The notes below the pieces were generated by a model. The model saw only the letters and a list, made by a program, of their open reading frames with translations, was not told the origin of the DNA and did no database searches. Position numbers and translations under genes: made by a program. 64,000 nt of DNA from Ardenticatenaceae bacterium (lineage in GTDB: Bacteria > Chloroflexota > Anaerolineae > Promineifilales > Promineifilaceae): positions 248,001 through 312,000 of the forward strand of contig WYBM01000015.1 of the NCBI GenBank assembly GCA_011525915.1, written 5' to 3'. This document shows positions 7,438 through 15,947 of the stretch, in pieces. The number at the start of each line of letters is the position of its first letter. Within the stretch, counting starts at the first letter, position 1.

Positions 7438-9489
7438 GTGAAACAAACGTCTAACTTCATACTTATTGCTGGTTCCCATAGTTCAATCATCATTTTCCTG
7501 ACTGCTCACTATCTGGCAATTTCAAACTGTCATATCAACTTAATTTTAGATACATCCGATCCTATTTCTCAAACGGAATGTCAAGCTCTCGTTTCAGGAG
7601 CAATCAGAAAAATTGATACAACCAGGACGGCTGATGAAGCCAATTTAATGGCTCAAACCCGTGTGACTTATACTGTAAATGCCTCTGACACCCAGGATCT
7701 GGCGCTGGCGACAGATAACGACTTGGTGCAAAATCAGCTAGACCTGTTTTGGTTTATTTCCTCACCACGTCAGGATGCCTTCGCTGTTAATACCCTTCAA
7801 ACAGATTCATTATTAGCACAACGCATCTTTTCTCAGGCAGCCTTTACAAGTTCCACAGAAATCATTTACGCAAGCTCATTATACCTGGCTAAACATCAAT
7901 CATTTAAACCCGAAACCGACTCGTTCTCTGCTCTAGAAACCAGCAACGGGATGCCTGCTTACTCAGAATTAGACGCTAAATTTACGCATTACTGTCATAA
8001 TCATGGTATTAAGCTCACTAAATTTTACATCCCCGATGTATTTGTTGAAACTTTGTATCATCCAGTTTTTGCGCAGACCGGGTTCGCATTTTTGTTAGAG
8101 ACGCTGCTTGCCACAAAGCAGGAAATTGAAGACAAAGCAAGCAAATATTTCCAGCATTATCCACTATCTTGTTCCCTACCCGATGACATCGCTTTTAATA
8201 TTCTTCCTGTTGAGCTCACAACACAAACAATGTTAGATGTTGCCGCACAGCACAATGTTTCTGGTCGTGGCTACCATATTTTTTCACCTGTTACAATCTC
8301 TATCAGACAATTGTGCAAAATGATAAATCATTCATGGGGATTGGCTCTATCTCTGGCCCAAAAACATTCAGAACTTAACGCAATTGATCGATATTTTGAA
8401 GCAAAAATTGCGGGTTTCTTTCCTTCATTAAAAGTAGATGCATATGTGGCTGCAGGAGCACCGGACCTTCCCGTAAAAGAAGTCGATTTTGTTTTTGATG
8501 ATGCAGCACAAACATCTTTTCTCCAAACTTATCATCAGAACAAACGGGATTATTCCCAAGCAGAGACAAATAGACAAACTCTTCTTTTGAACACGCTCAA
8601 ATGGAAAAATATACACTCTAAATCTTTGTCTCTTAGTTATGCTTCAGTCGGAAATAATAATGAGCTTACGCCGATTGTGATCTTCAATGCATTTGGCATG
8701 GGTACCCAATTTTGGTTTAAACTTATCGAAAAACTCATGGGGCAACATCGGGTCATTGTTTGGAATATGCCTGGGACCGGTGCCCACGATCCTATACTTA
8801 CTTTAAGTGATCAGCTCGATATTGTCGAAGACATCATGAGAACAGAGAACCTAAAAAGCTACCATATTTTAGGTTGGTGCACTGGGGGAAAGCTGGCTGT
8901 TTCATATTATCATCGACATCCTGATTCTGTAAAATCGCTCATATTATTGCATGGAGCATTCAGGCACGCTGAATGGCCAAAAGAATATAATTCATCTTAT
9001 GAGAACAATCTTGATGTACTATGTAATGCCCTGGTACGCCAACCTCATATGGCAAGCAGGTTGATGCAAATATTTTTGCCTGATGTTTCGCAGGACAATT
9101 CTGAGCTTTACGAAGAAAAGGATCAGAATCTTTTGGCACAAAAGATCATGAGCTTGCCCCATCTCGAATTATTAGAGGAGGTCAGACAACCTTTTATTAA
9201 CCCAGAAACTTTGACACGTTACGCAAAACAGCTCGTAGATTTTTGGTCTCATAACGAAATACCCAACGCCCGTAACGTGCAAGTTCCAGTTCTTTGTTTA
9301 GGGGCTGAATATGACCAAATTGTTTCGTTGCGTGGCCTGAAAACGGCCGTTGAAAAAATCCCTTTTGTTAAATATAAAGAGATCTCTGGCGCAACGCATT
9401 ACAGCATGTATGAAAGACCACACTTAATCGCAAACCTGATTTGTGAATTTTTATCGGATCCTCAGATCTGTATAACAAAAGTAGCATAA
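7438..9489 (+). CDS. Fusion of an NAD-binding-like N-terminal region and an alpha/beta hydrolase with Cys nucleophile
   Basis: GTG at 7438 is chosen because AAAAGGAGAG lies 8 bases upstream; the frame runs open to an ATG at 7336 with no such site. The product is 683 residues. The first ~380 residues begin FILIAGSHSSIIIFLTAHY and contain a YASSLYLAK stretch like an extended SDR fold, but the glycine motif is degenerate. From about residue 400 comes an alpha/beta hydrolase: IVIFNAFGMG, MPGTGAHD, the elbow GWCTGG, GAEYDQIV and GATHYSMYE. The elbow residue is Cys481 where Ser is usual; Asp and His remain. It may release or transfer an acyl chain from a carrier; this is inference. Confidence 0.7.
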   Translation: MKQTSNFILIAGSHSSIIIFLTAHYLAISNCHINLILDTSDPISQTECQALVSGAIRKIDTTRTADEANLMAQTRVTYTVNASDTQDLALATDNDLVQNQLDLFWFISSPRQDAFAVNTLQTDSLLAQRIFSQAAFTSSTEIIYASSLYLAKHQSFKPETDSFSALETSNGMPAYSELDAKFTHYCHNHGIKLTKFYIPDVFVETLYHPVFAQTGFAFLLETLLATKQEIEDKASKYFQHYPLSCSLPDDIAFNILPVELTTQTMLDVAAQHNVSGRGYHIFSPVTISIRQLCKMINHSWGLALSLAQKHSELNAIDRYFEAKIAGFFPSLKVDAYVAAGAPDLPVKEVDFVFDDAAQTSFLQTYHQNKRDYSQAETNRQTLLLNTLKWKNIHSKSLSLSYASVGNNNELTPIVIFNAFGMGTQFWFKLIEKLMGQHRVIVWNMPGTGAHDPILTLSDQLDIVEDIMRTENLKSYHILGWCTGGKLAVSYYHRHPDSVKSLILLHGAFRHAEWPKEYNSSYENNLDVLCNALVRQPHMASRLMQIFLPDVSQDNSELYEEKDQNLLAQKIMSLPHLELLEEVRQPFINPETLTRYAKQLVDFWSHNEIPNARNVQVPVLCLGAEYDQIVSLRGLKTAVEKIPFVKYKEISGATHYSMYERPHLIANLICEFLSDPQICITKVA

Positions 9490-9494
9490 CACCT

Positions 9495-10562
9495 ATGTTG
9501 ACCGAATGCGAAAAAGAACTTGCCAATTTACAGCATCGTATTGCTGTTTTAGAGCATCAGATTTCTGACAACAAGAACCTTGAAGAAAAGCTGCATTGGC
9601 TAGCTACATTTCCAGAGCAAAATCCTAATATGGTCATTGAGACCAACATGCATGGTGATGTGACCTATGTTAATCCAGAAGCAAAATTACGTTACCCAGA
9701 CCTTATCCAATTAAGTTCAAATCATCCGGTGTTAAAGGGCTTAAAACCAATTATTGCCTCCTTTGCCAAGAGTAGTCAGGATTATAAAGAACGAGAAATT
9801 GACATGGGTGTGGCTGTATTGGAGCAAAAGATTTGTTATACCCAACATGGCAACACTTTTCGTATTCGTATCTATGCCCATGATATTACTGCCCGTAAGC
9901 GTGCTGAGGAAGCCATTCAAAAGCTAGCGAAACAAATCGTGATAACTCAGGAAGAAGAGCGCCAGCGCATCTCCCGAGAATTACATGACGAAGCAGGGCA
10001 AGCTCTTACTGCTTTAAAGATTGGCTTAGAGTTGATTTTGGATGAGGTGTCACCCAAAGCCCAGAAATTACGTCAAAATCTGGATGAGGCTATTGCTCTT
10101 ACAGATGCCACACGAGATCGCATTCGATTGTTAGCCCGAGACTTGCGACCCCCAGCGTTAGACACGGTGGGCTTAAACCTGACACTAGAAGATTTTTGTA
10201 AGAATTTTGCTCGGAGAACCCATTTAACGATCACCTATGAAGGAGTATGGCTGCCAAAACTAGCTGACGGGAAAAATATTTGTCTTTATCGCTTTTTACA
10301 AGAAGCACTCACAAACGTAGCTAAACATGCCAAAGCCAGTCAAGTAAAAGTTATATTGTGGTGTGACAAGGCTGCTGTCCATTTATCCATTCAAGATAAT
10401 GGCATAGGCTTCAACAAAAATATATATATGTCTGGTAATCAGGCAGCAGGTTTAGGGCTGCTAGGTATGCAAGAACGTGTAGAACTTCAGGGCGGTCACC
10501 TGGAAATACAATCAACGATAAGACAAGGGACACAAGTTGTGGCTCATTTACCCTTAGAGTGA
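9495..10562 (+). CDS. Sensor histidine kinase, NarL-partner type (PAS-like, HisKA_3, HATPase)
   Basis: A 355-residue cytoplasmic kinase with no membrane segment. A short coiled coil (residues 1 to 35) precedes a PAS-like region (about 40 to 135). Then comes a HisKA_3 dimerisation domain with the phosphorylated His164 in ISRELHDEAGQAL, and a GHKL ATPase domain (LQEALTNVAKHAKAS, DNGIGF, GLGLLGMQERVE). It starts 5 bases after the previous gene and ends 4 bases before its response regulator, so the pair is operonic. The PAS region suggests an intracellular small-molecule or redox signal; the ligand cannot be read from the sequence. Confidence 0.93.
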   Translation: MLTECEKELANLQHRIAVLEHQISDNKNLEEKLHWLATFPEQNPNMVIETNMHGDVTYVNPEAKLRYPDLIQLSSNHPVLKGLKPIIASFAKSSQDYKEREIDMGVAVLEQKICYTQHGNTFRIRIYAHDITARKRAEEAIQKLAKQIVITQEEERQRISRELHDEAGQALTALKIGLELILDEVSPKAQKLRQNLDEAIALTDATRDRIRLLARDLRPPALDTVGLNLTLEDFCKNFARRTHLTITYEGVWLPKLADGKNICLYRFLQEALTNVAKHAKASQVKVILWCDKAAVHLSIQDNGIGFNKNIYMSGNQAAGLGLLGMQERVELQGGHLEIQSTIRQGTQVVAHLPLE

Positions 10563-10566
10563 ATTT

Positions 10567-11223
10567 ATGATATATGTAGTTATTGCCGATGATCACAATT
10601 TGGTACGTGAAGGCATCCGTGCCCTGTTGGAAAAAACCGAAGATATTCAGGTTATAGGAGAGGCGGTAAATGGCCAAGAAGCATTCGATTTGGTATGCGC
10701 GCTAAAACCAGATGTGTTGGTAATGGATATTGCCATGCCTGGACTTAATGGTATTCAGGTTCTAGAGAAGATTCGCAATACAACATCATCTTCTGGCACA
10801 CAAGTTGTCATTTTATCTATGTATACAGACGAAATATTTGTAAGGCAGGCGCTGCAAAATGGGGCCAAAGGTTATTTAGCCAAAGGTTCTTTTAAAGAAG
10901 AGCTGCTGCTTACTATTCGAGCAGCTTATCGGGGAGCAACATACCTCAGCCCTTTAATTTCAGAAACAGCCCTGGCAGATGTTTTATCTAGTCAGGAACA
11001 TGCAACAACTGACCCAACAGGGCAACTAACATCTCGAGAACACGAAATATTACAACTGGTAAGTAAAGCTTATACCAATGCAGAAATTGCTAATCAAATG
11101 AATATAAGTGTAAAAACTGTAGAACGGCACCGCAATAGTTTAATGACCAAATTAAACGCTCGCAACATCGTAGACCTCATCCGTGTTGCTGTGCGGCATC
11201 GTCTGATCATTTTGGAAGAATGA
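10567..11223 (+). CDS. LuxR/NarL-family response regulator
   Basis: A 218-residue regulator. The receiver domain has the acidic pair D8/D9, phospho-acceptor Asp54 in VLVMDIAMPG and Lys in GYLAKGSF. The C-terminal GerE helix-turn-helix reads LTSREHEILQLVSKAYTNAE, then the recognition helix near SVKTVERHR. It is the cognate partner of the adjacent kinase. Three GAGGG-N-CCC repeats begin 24 bases after its stop codon, in front of a strong promoter for the next two genes, which makes them its likely DNA target. Confidence 0.95.
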   Translation: MIYVVIADDHNLVREGIRALLEKTEDIQVIGEAVNGQEAFDLVCALKPDVLVMDIAMPGLNGIQVLEKIRNTTSSSGTQVVILSMYTDEIFVRQALQNGAKGYLAKGSFKEELLLTIRAAYRGATYLSPLISETALADVLSSQEHATTDPTGQLTSREHEILQLVSKAYTNAEIANQMNISVKTVERHRNSLMTKLNARNIVDLIRVAVRHRLIILEE

Positions 11224-11246
11224 AACACCGTGCTGTCGCATTTTCT

Positions 11247-11301
11247 GAGGGTTTTCCCTCAGTCTTGAGGGATTACCCGTAAAAAAAAGAGGGTGATACC
11301 C
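11247..11301 (+). promoter_or_regulatory. Three tandem GAGGG-N-CCC sites (probable response-regulator operator)
   Basis: GAGGGTTTTCCC starts at 11247, GAGGGATTACCC at 11267 and GAGGGTGATACCC at 11289, spaced 20 and 22 bases, about two helical turns. The first is embedded in the perfect palindrome CTGAGGGTTTTCCCTCAG (11245-11262). The last ends directly before the -35 box. Such spacing fits cooperative binding of NarL-type dimers by the regulator encoded just upstream. The first copy could also fold as an RNA hairpin ending the regulator transcript, though no T-run follows. Confidence 0.6.
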
Positions 11302-11303
11302 AA

Positions 11304-11332
11304 TTGATGCCACTGCCTAGCGTACATATAAT
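11304..11332 (+). promoter_or_regulatory. Sigma-70-like promoter for the 4-TM protein gene
   Basis: TTGATG (11304-11309) and TATAAT (11327-11332) are separated by exactly 17 bases. The gene start is 40 bases downstream, behind the ribosome-binding site GGAGGAA. The operator repeats end 2 bases before the -35 box, the normal place for an activator. Confidence 0.65.
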
Positions 11333-11371
11333 AATGTATGTTAATGTGATATACCAACCCGGAGGAAATGA

Positions 11372-11974
11372 ATGAGTCTTGCTACAAATTCTGTTAAAGA
11401 ACTAGAGAATACACAAACCATACGCGGAGCCTTAAAGATTTTAATAGATGTCATGAATGGACCTGCTCATGAACGTCTTTTGAATTTGTATATGGTAGTT
11501 GTGTTGTTTCACTGGGCGGAGCATATTGTACAAGCATACCAGGTCTTCCTTTTAGGATGGCCCCGGCCAGATGCAGGTGGTATCTTTGGTCTGATTTTAC
11601 CCTGGCTGTTAAAAACAGAGTTGTTACATTGGGGATATGCTGCCTTTATGTTGGCCGGTTTATTTCTTCTGGCGCCCGGTTTTGCTGGCCGGTCACGCAC
11701 ATGGTGGCTTATCTCTTTAGGGGTTCAAACCTGGCACTTTATTGAACACTCATTGCTACAAGCTCAAGCAATTTTAGGTACAACCTGGTTTGGGGCGACA
11801 GTACCATCGAGCTTGCTTCAAATCTGGGTCCCTCGCGTTGAATTACACTTGTTCTATAATGCAGCTGTATTTCTGCCGATGATAATTGCCATGTATTATC
11901 ACTTGTACCCACCTAAAAGTGAAGCCCCTATTGCTTGTACATGCTCACGTCGTCGTTCACCTCACCATAAATAA
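11372..11974 (+). CDS. Four-helix membrane protein with conserved-looking His pairs
   Basis: A 200-residue integral membrane protein with a GGAGG ribosome-binding site. About four membrane segments are seen (residues 38 to 60, 75 to 102, 108 to 130 and 155 to 180). Histidines sit in or near helices in paired patterns: HWAEH, LHWGYAAF, WHFIEHSLL and VELHLFYN, which resembles metal- or haem-binding membrane proteins. The C-terminus is basic with CTCSRRR. I do not recognise a named family, although similar proteins exist in Actinobacteria and Chloroflexota. It shares a transcript with the exported protein that follows and is probably regulated by the upstream two-component system. Confidence 0.65.
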   Translation: MSLATNSVKELENTQTIRGALKILIDVMNGPAHERLLNLYMVVVLFHWAEHIVQAYQVFLLGWPRPDAGGIFGLILPWLLKTELLHWGYAAFMLAGLFLLAPGFAGRSRTWWLISLGVQTWHFIEHSLLQAQAILGTTWFGATVPSSLLQIWVPRVELHLFYNAAVFLPMIIAMYYHLYPPKSEAPIACTCSRRRSPHHK

Positions 11975-11989
11975 ACCAGCTTTAATAAA

Positions 11990-12610
11990 ATGGTGTATAA
12001 AAAAATTCGGCTTCTTCGCTGGTGCATGATACTGCAGCTTTTTTCGCTGTTAATCATGCCAACAGAGCTGACAATGGCTCATACGGAAGATGCGATTGTT
12101 CAGCTTTCTCAGGTACCTGTTGGCCCCTACGAAATGACAATCTGGGCTTACCCAGGGATTATGCGCGCTGGCTCCATTCATTATACTGTTTTGGTAATAG
12201 ATGCCGCTAACGCTGAACCACTTGACAACGCAACTATATTGATTGAGGCCATCCCCCTGAGCGGCCAGGGGGATGTTGTCTCTGCGAATGCCGTTCAGGG
12301 GAGTGATGGGGCCAACCCTTCTTTTTACGAAACAGATCTAGCTTTAAAAGAAGAGGGAACCTATCAAATAAAAATTGTTGTTCAAGATCCTTCAGAGCAA
12401 GTGTACTCGCAACAATTTCAGATCGAGGTTGTTTCTATAACCTCATTAAAGATAATTCTTTCTGTTTTTTCAATATTAACCGTGATCATTATTGTTTGGT
12501 TTGTCATAGAGAGCTTGCAAACATGGGGCTTAAATGGGTCCCTGGTCAAAAATAAAGAAGCTTGGTCTAAAACACAAAAACGTATACGTTCTATCAGCCA
12601 AACAGACTAG
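11990..12610 (+). CDS. Exported membrane-anchored protein with a beta-sandwich domain (YtkA/CopC-like)
   Basis: A 206-residue protein. Residues 1 to 30 are a signal peptide ending near MAHTED. A beta-rich extracytoplasmic domain follows (residues 35 to 145, with GPYEMTIWAYPGIMRAGSIHYTV and a late EEGTYQIKIVV strand), then one membrane helix (about 150 to 173) and a short basic cytoplasmic tail. Domains of this form occur in YtkA/FixH-like proteins linked to copper or cytochrome oxidase biology. The mature N-terminus starts with His, and copper-binding beta-sandwich proteins often do so. Role unknown; coupling to the His-rich membrane protein suggests a shared metal or redox function. Confidence 0.6.
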   Translation: MVYKKIRLLRWCMILQLFSLLIMPTELTMAHTEDAIVQLSQVPVGPYEMTIWAYPGIMRAGSIHYTVLVIDAANAEPLDNATILIEAIPLSGQGDVVSANAVQGSDGANPSFYETDLALKEEGTYQIKIVVQDPSEQVYSQQFQIEVVSITSLKIILSVFSILTVIIIVWFVIESLQTWGLNGSLVKNKEAWSKTQKRIRSISQTD

Positions 12611-12632
12611 TACTAGTAATCAGAAGCCCGTC

Positions 12633-12704
12633 ATCAGTTTTCAGTAGACTATTTCCAGAGGTAGGCTGGCACCGAAAACGATATACTGATTACTGAAAAC
12701 TGAT
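12633..12704. repeat. Dispersed repeat: inverted pair ATCAGTTTTCAGTA / TACTGAAAACTGAT
   Basis: The 14-base arms (12633-12646 and 12691-12704) are perfect reverse complements around a 44-base centre, between two convergent genes. It is one member of the CAGTAATCAGT-like family also found near 28190, 37477, 49328 and 52705. It may also end both transcripts. Confidence 0.65.
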
Positions 12705-12705
12705 A

Positions 12706-13353
12706 CTAGAGGTCTGTTTGCGTTCCGAAATTCAACTCAGCTATATATTTTTCTATTCTGGCGGCCCGCGTTTCAGGGCGTTTTGCATCTTGTATATGAT
12801 AAAGAATTGAATACCTCTGCTTGCTGCTCAAGCCATTAAACAAGTCCTTTGCCTCAGGATTTTCATCCAGCTTTTTCTGAAGATCCTCTGGTATGGTTGC
12901 GTTGGTCTGCGAATCATACGCGGCATCCCAACGTCCATCTGCCTGAGCGGCATTCACTTCTTCTAAGCCTGCCGGTTTCATAAGACCTTGGCTAATAAAC
13001 AAGTGTGCTTTTTCTTTGTTACGTTTAGACCATTTACTTCGAGGCCGTCGAGGCGTAAACCGTTGCAGCCAAAACTGTTCATCATACGCAGCCTTTTGGC
13101 CATCGATCCAACCATAACAGATAGCCACATCAAGTGCCTCTGCATACGTGATCGACGGTGTATTTGCGTTTTTTTTGGCGATTTTAAGCCAAAGCCCAGC
13201 AGAAGATCGATGATTTAGTTCAAGCCATTCTTCCCAAGCCTGTTTTGTGGCAAAAGGAATAATGGCTAGGTTTCCTTTGGTTTCGTAATCCATAAAAGGC
13301 TTTGCCTTGACCTTTAGAGACACCAAATTACATGAGGCAAAACAACGTAACAT
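12706..13353 (-). CDS. YdeI/OmpD-associated family protein
   Basis: 215 residues as drawn; a start at Met21 (13293, MDYETKGNLAII) would give the more usual family length, and neither start has a clear ribosome-binding site. Family hallmarks are AWEEWLELNHRSSAGLWLKIAKK, TYAEALDVAICYGWIDGQ and the basic FTPRRPRSKWSKRN segment. The C-terminal region (PEDLQKKLDENPEAKDLFNGL, then RIEKY) is the YdeI tail. Members are annotated as bacteriocin-protection or hypothetical proteins and their molecular function is unknown. Nothing ties it to the polyketide genes beyond position. Confidence 0.8.
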   Translation of the reverse strand: MLRCFASCNLVSLKVKAKPFMDYETKGNLAIIPFATKQAWEEWLELNHRSSAGLWLKIAKKNANTPSITYAEALDVAICYGWIDGQKAAYDEQFWLQRFTPRRPRSKWSKRNKEKAHLFISQGLMKPAGLEEVNAAQADGRWDAAYDSQTNATIPEDLQKKLDENPEAKDLFNGLSSKQRYSILYHIQDAKRPETRAARIEKYIAELNFGTQTDL

Positions 13354-13404
13354 TGCCTGGAATGACGTATGAAACCTGAGTCATTATCTTGCCCTTTTTG
13401 ATAA

Positions 13405-14637
13405 TTAATCATCATGGTGATAGGTTTGTCGATTTAACGACAATTGTGATACGGATATAATATTTTCTTCATCAATCACAATTTCTTTAGCGGGTTTGTG
13501 TCCTAAAAAGGCTAACAAACTAGCAGTTAGCCCATAGGCCCCAACATTTGGTATGGTAACCAGATCACCTGGAACAAGCTGAGGTAATTGAACACCCTGG
13601 CTCCAAATATCAAGCGGTGTGCAAAGAGGACCAACCACAGAGCATTTATCTATCAATTCGTTTTGTTGAAATGTTGCTTGTATATCTGGCACGATACGGG
13701 GAACCCGTCTTAACCCAGACATCCCTCCCAAACAATTAATACCACCATCAAGCACCACAAAATTTTGCCCTTTAGATGATTTTACATCAAGTACCCGGCA
13801 AACAAGCGTGCCACAAGATCCCACCAGATAACGACCAGATTCAAACGATAGTTGTGGCGATTGAGTGCGCCAACCCGCTAATTGGCTATCCAGGCAATCA
13901 ATCAGAGCAGAAACAATGTCTGAAAATAAAGGACGAACGCCCTGTCTAGCATACGGCATACCAAACCCACCGCCTAAATCTATTTCATCTAAAGGGATAT
14001 TAAGTGCCTCTCTAACCTGGGCCGCAAGGGCAATGCTTGTCTCAAACTGTTTAAGTAATGTAAAACTATCTGAAATGTTAGTACCCATATAAAGATGGAG
14101 ACCAACAACCGTAGCAGTACCACTTTCTCTAAACAGTTCCGGATTAGACAATACCCAAGAGGCATCTGCGCCAAAAGCCGACGCCGTGCCGGTCATTGAG
14201 AGTCCCATACCGGGCACGGGTTCATCTGCATTGAGGCGTAAAAGACAAAACACATCTGTTGTATGGTTTTGAGCAATTGTTCCCACTCTAGCCAGGTCTG
14301 TGGGTGAATCTACTGAAAAACGCGTTACGCCTTGATGTAAGGCAAACACAATATCTGCCTCACTTTTGCCAGGACCTGTCATTAAAATATCAGCTGCTGC
14401 ATAGCCGGCAGCCAGGGCAGCTGATATTTCTCCTACTGAACTAACTTCTGCGCTGCATCCCAATGTTGCTAATTCTCCAGCAACATTGGGATGCGGATTG
14501 GCTTTTAGCGAGTAGTATAATTTACTAGGTTTGGGGAGAAGTTCTTGCAGGTCAAGGTATGATTGTCGAATTTCGGCCAGATCATAAACATATAACGGAG
14601 TTCCAAACCTTTCCCCAAGTTCATACTGAATCATCAC
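13405..14637 (-). CDS. PLP-dependent decarboxylase, alanine-racemase fold (LysA/ornithine-decarboxylase-like)
   Basis: A 410-residue fold-type III enzyme. Lys45 in YYSLKANPH is the PLP lysine. The glycine loop IDLGGGFGMPY, the ESGRYLVG segment and the Cys of VVGPLCTPLD that acts from the partner subunit are all in order. Diaminopimelate decarboxylase is the nearest housekeeping relative, but the context (acyl ligase, stand-alone ACP, S33-type hydrolase in the same island) fits better with a decarboxylase acting on a carrier-bound or free amino acid for a starter unit, as in beta-amino macrolactam pathways or exosortase-A clusters. Its start overlaps the upstream gene's stop by 4 bases (ATGA), so the two are co-translated. 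Confidence 0.88.
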   Translation of the reverse strand: MMIQYELGERFGTPLYVYDLAEIRQSYLDLQELLPKPSKLYYSLKANPHPNVAGELATLGCSAEVSSVGEISAALAAGYAAADILMTGPGKSEADIVFALHQGVTRFSVDSPTDLARVGTIAQNHTTDVFCLLRLNADEPVPGMGLSMTGTASAFGADASWVLSNPELFRESGTATVVGLHLYMGTNISDSFTLLKQFETSIALAAQVREALNIPLDEIDLGGGFGMPYARQGVRPLFSDIVSALIDCLDSQLAGWRTQSPQLSFESGRYLVGSCGTLVCRVLDVKSSKGQNFVVLDGGINCLGGMSGLRRVPRIVPDIQATFQQNELIDKCSVVGPLCTPLDIWSQGVQLPQLVPGDLVTIPNVGAYGLTASLLAFLGHKPAKEIVIDEENIISVSQLSLNRQTYHHDD

Positions 14638-15035
14638 TCAAATGTGCAATCCAATGTATAAGAACTCTCTCCTCCATATTGGAATTGAAAGTTCCCATTG
14701 CCTTTAAGGTTTGTTAAATCACCAGTTTGAGAGCCGGGAACTATGGATAATACACCTTTTGTCATGCCGGTTTCATCTGTAGACCCGTTAACTTGCAGCA
14801 CAAAACTACCTGAACGGCCGTCAACCTTACCTGTAATGTTTTGCATACTTGTGAAGCTTCCAGTGCCATTGGCTTTGTAAACAACCACGCCGCTCCATTT
14901 TGCTTCTGCCTCAAGATCGCCATGATATAGGTCAATTCCGTTTGCATTTTTAATTTGAGGCCCATTTTCAACCTCAATAAAAGAACTTTCATCCCAGCTT
15001 TTAGATTCAATCGTACCTGTATATTTCTTTGTCAT
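14634..15035 (-). CDS. DUF3224 family protein
   Basis: A 133-residue protein when started at 15035, where TTGGAG lies 6 bases upstream; an in-frame ATG at 15071 has no such site. The sequence follows DUF3224: TGTIESKSWDESSF, a middle WSGVVVYKANGTGSF, RSGSFVLQVNGS and a late NLKGNGNFQFQ. The family is a small eight-stranded barrel related to allene oxide cyclase and has no assigned reaction. Its stop overlaps the start of the PLP decarboxylase, which suggests the two work together, perhaps on the same small molecule. Confidence 0.82.
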   Translation of the reverse strand: MTKKYTGTIESKSWDESSFIEVENGPQIKNANGIDLYHGDLEAEAKWSGVVVYKANGTGSFTSMQNITGKVDGRSGSFVLQVNGSTDETGMTKGVLSIVPGSQTGDLTNLKGNGNFQFQYGGESSYTLDCTFE

Positions 15036-15149
15036 TTTTTTCTCCAATTGAATTAATTTGTGTGATGTCATTCACAACATTGTTTTGACAGAAACAAATC
15101 GGAAGTTGTGAATGACTTGCGTAGACCTATTAGAGATAGGATATATAGA

Positions 15150-15947
15150 TTAATTTTCTGGCTTTTGTCCCCAGGCAGACATTGTTGCATAACTCCACAG
15201 GGCAAAATCGGGATTATCAAATAATGCAACAAAACTATCATACTCTTCTGAAGTAGACAGCTTCATACCAACAACGAGGTCTTTCAGTTTGCCTGTAGAC
15301 ATTTTATAAAATTCCGATGCTTTAGTGCCGCCACGTACTAATTCAAAGGCACCCATTGTGTTAATATTTTTATAACCAAGATTGACTAAATGCCCATAAA
15401 GATTTCCGCCTAAGTTAAAAGCCAACCCCGAAGCTTCCATGGCCTGCTTCAATGCTCCAAAAACCTTTGTATACAATTCCACAGTATGTGGAGGGCTTAC
15501 CTTTTGTTCGGCTTGATGGGTCATATTGTCACCATCTTCAACCAGGATCCAGCCATTAGGCTTCAAAGCCTTTGTTAATTTTTCTAACACGAGTTCTCTT
15601 TCTGGTAAATGACCTAACACGTATCGTATATGGACTAAGTCAAATTTTTCAACTTCTAAATCGTCAGCAACGATATTGTGTTGCCGTACTTCTAGATTTT
15701 CATAATCCAATACTTCAAGTAGGTGTGTTCCAATATCCGTGGCTACCACATGCCCTGTTGGCCCTACACATTGGCACAACCATTCTGTAATGGAGCCCCC
15801 ACCGGCACCGACTTCTAAGCAAGTCCACCCTTCAGCCACACCAATTTTGCTTAAGTAGGTTATGGTCGCAGTGTCTAAAGAATTTTCTAGCCCACTCAAT
15901 CTTTTTTTTGTTTCTTTGCCTAATATATACTGGTTAGATTGACTCAT
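15150..15947 (-). CDS. Class I SAM-dependent methyltransferase
   Basis: A 265-residue methyltransferase with a very good ribosome-binding site (AAAAGGAGAG). SAM-binding motif I reads CLEVGAGGGSIT, the acidic motif II VVATDIG, and motif IV FDLVHIRYVLGHLPE. LTKALKPNGWILVEDGD marks the following strand. The C-terminal 100 residues carry substrate specificity and resemble no subfamily I can name. It begins an apparent minus-strand group with the DUF3224 protein and decarboxylase. It probably O-, N- or C-methylates the natural product or its precursor; the substrate cannot be inferred. Confidence 0.88.
   Translation of the reverse strand: MSQSNQYILGKETKKRLSGLENSLDTATITYLSKIGVAEGWTCLEVGAGGGSITEWLCQCVGPTGHVVATDIGTHLLEVLDYENLEVRQHNIVADDLEVEKFDLVHIRYVLGHLPERELVLEKLTKALKPNGWILVEDGDNMTHQAEQKVSPPHTVELYTKVFGALKQAMEASGLAFNLGGNLYGHLVNLGYKNINTMGAFELVRGGTKASEFYKMSTGKLKDLVVGMKLSTSEEYDSFVALFDNPDFALWSYATMSAWGQKPEN

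Noticed and set aside
11716-11732. T-loop-like GGGTTCAAACC suggesting a tRNA
   Set aside because: No acceptor or anticodon stem around it, and it lies inside a well-supported coding sequence.
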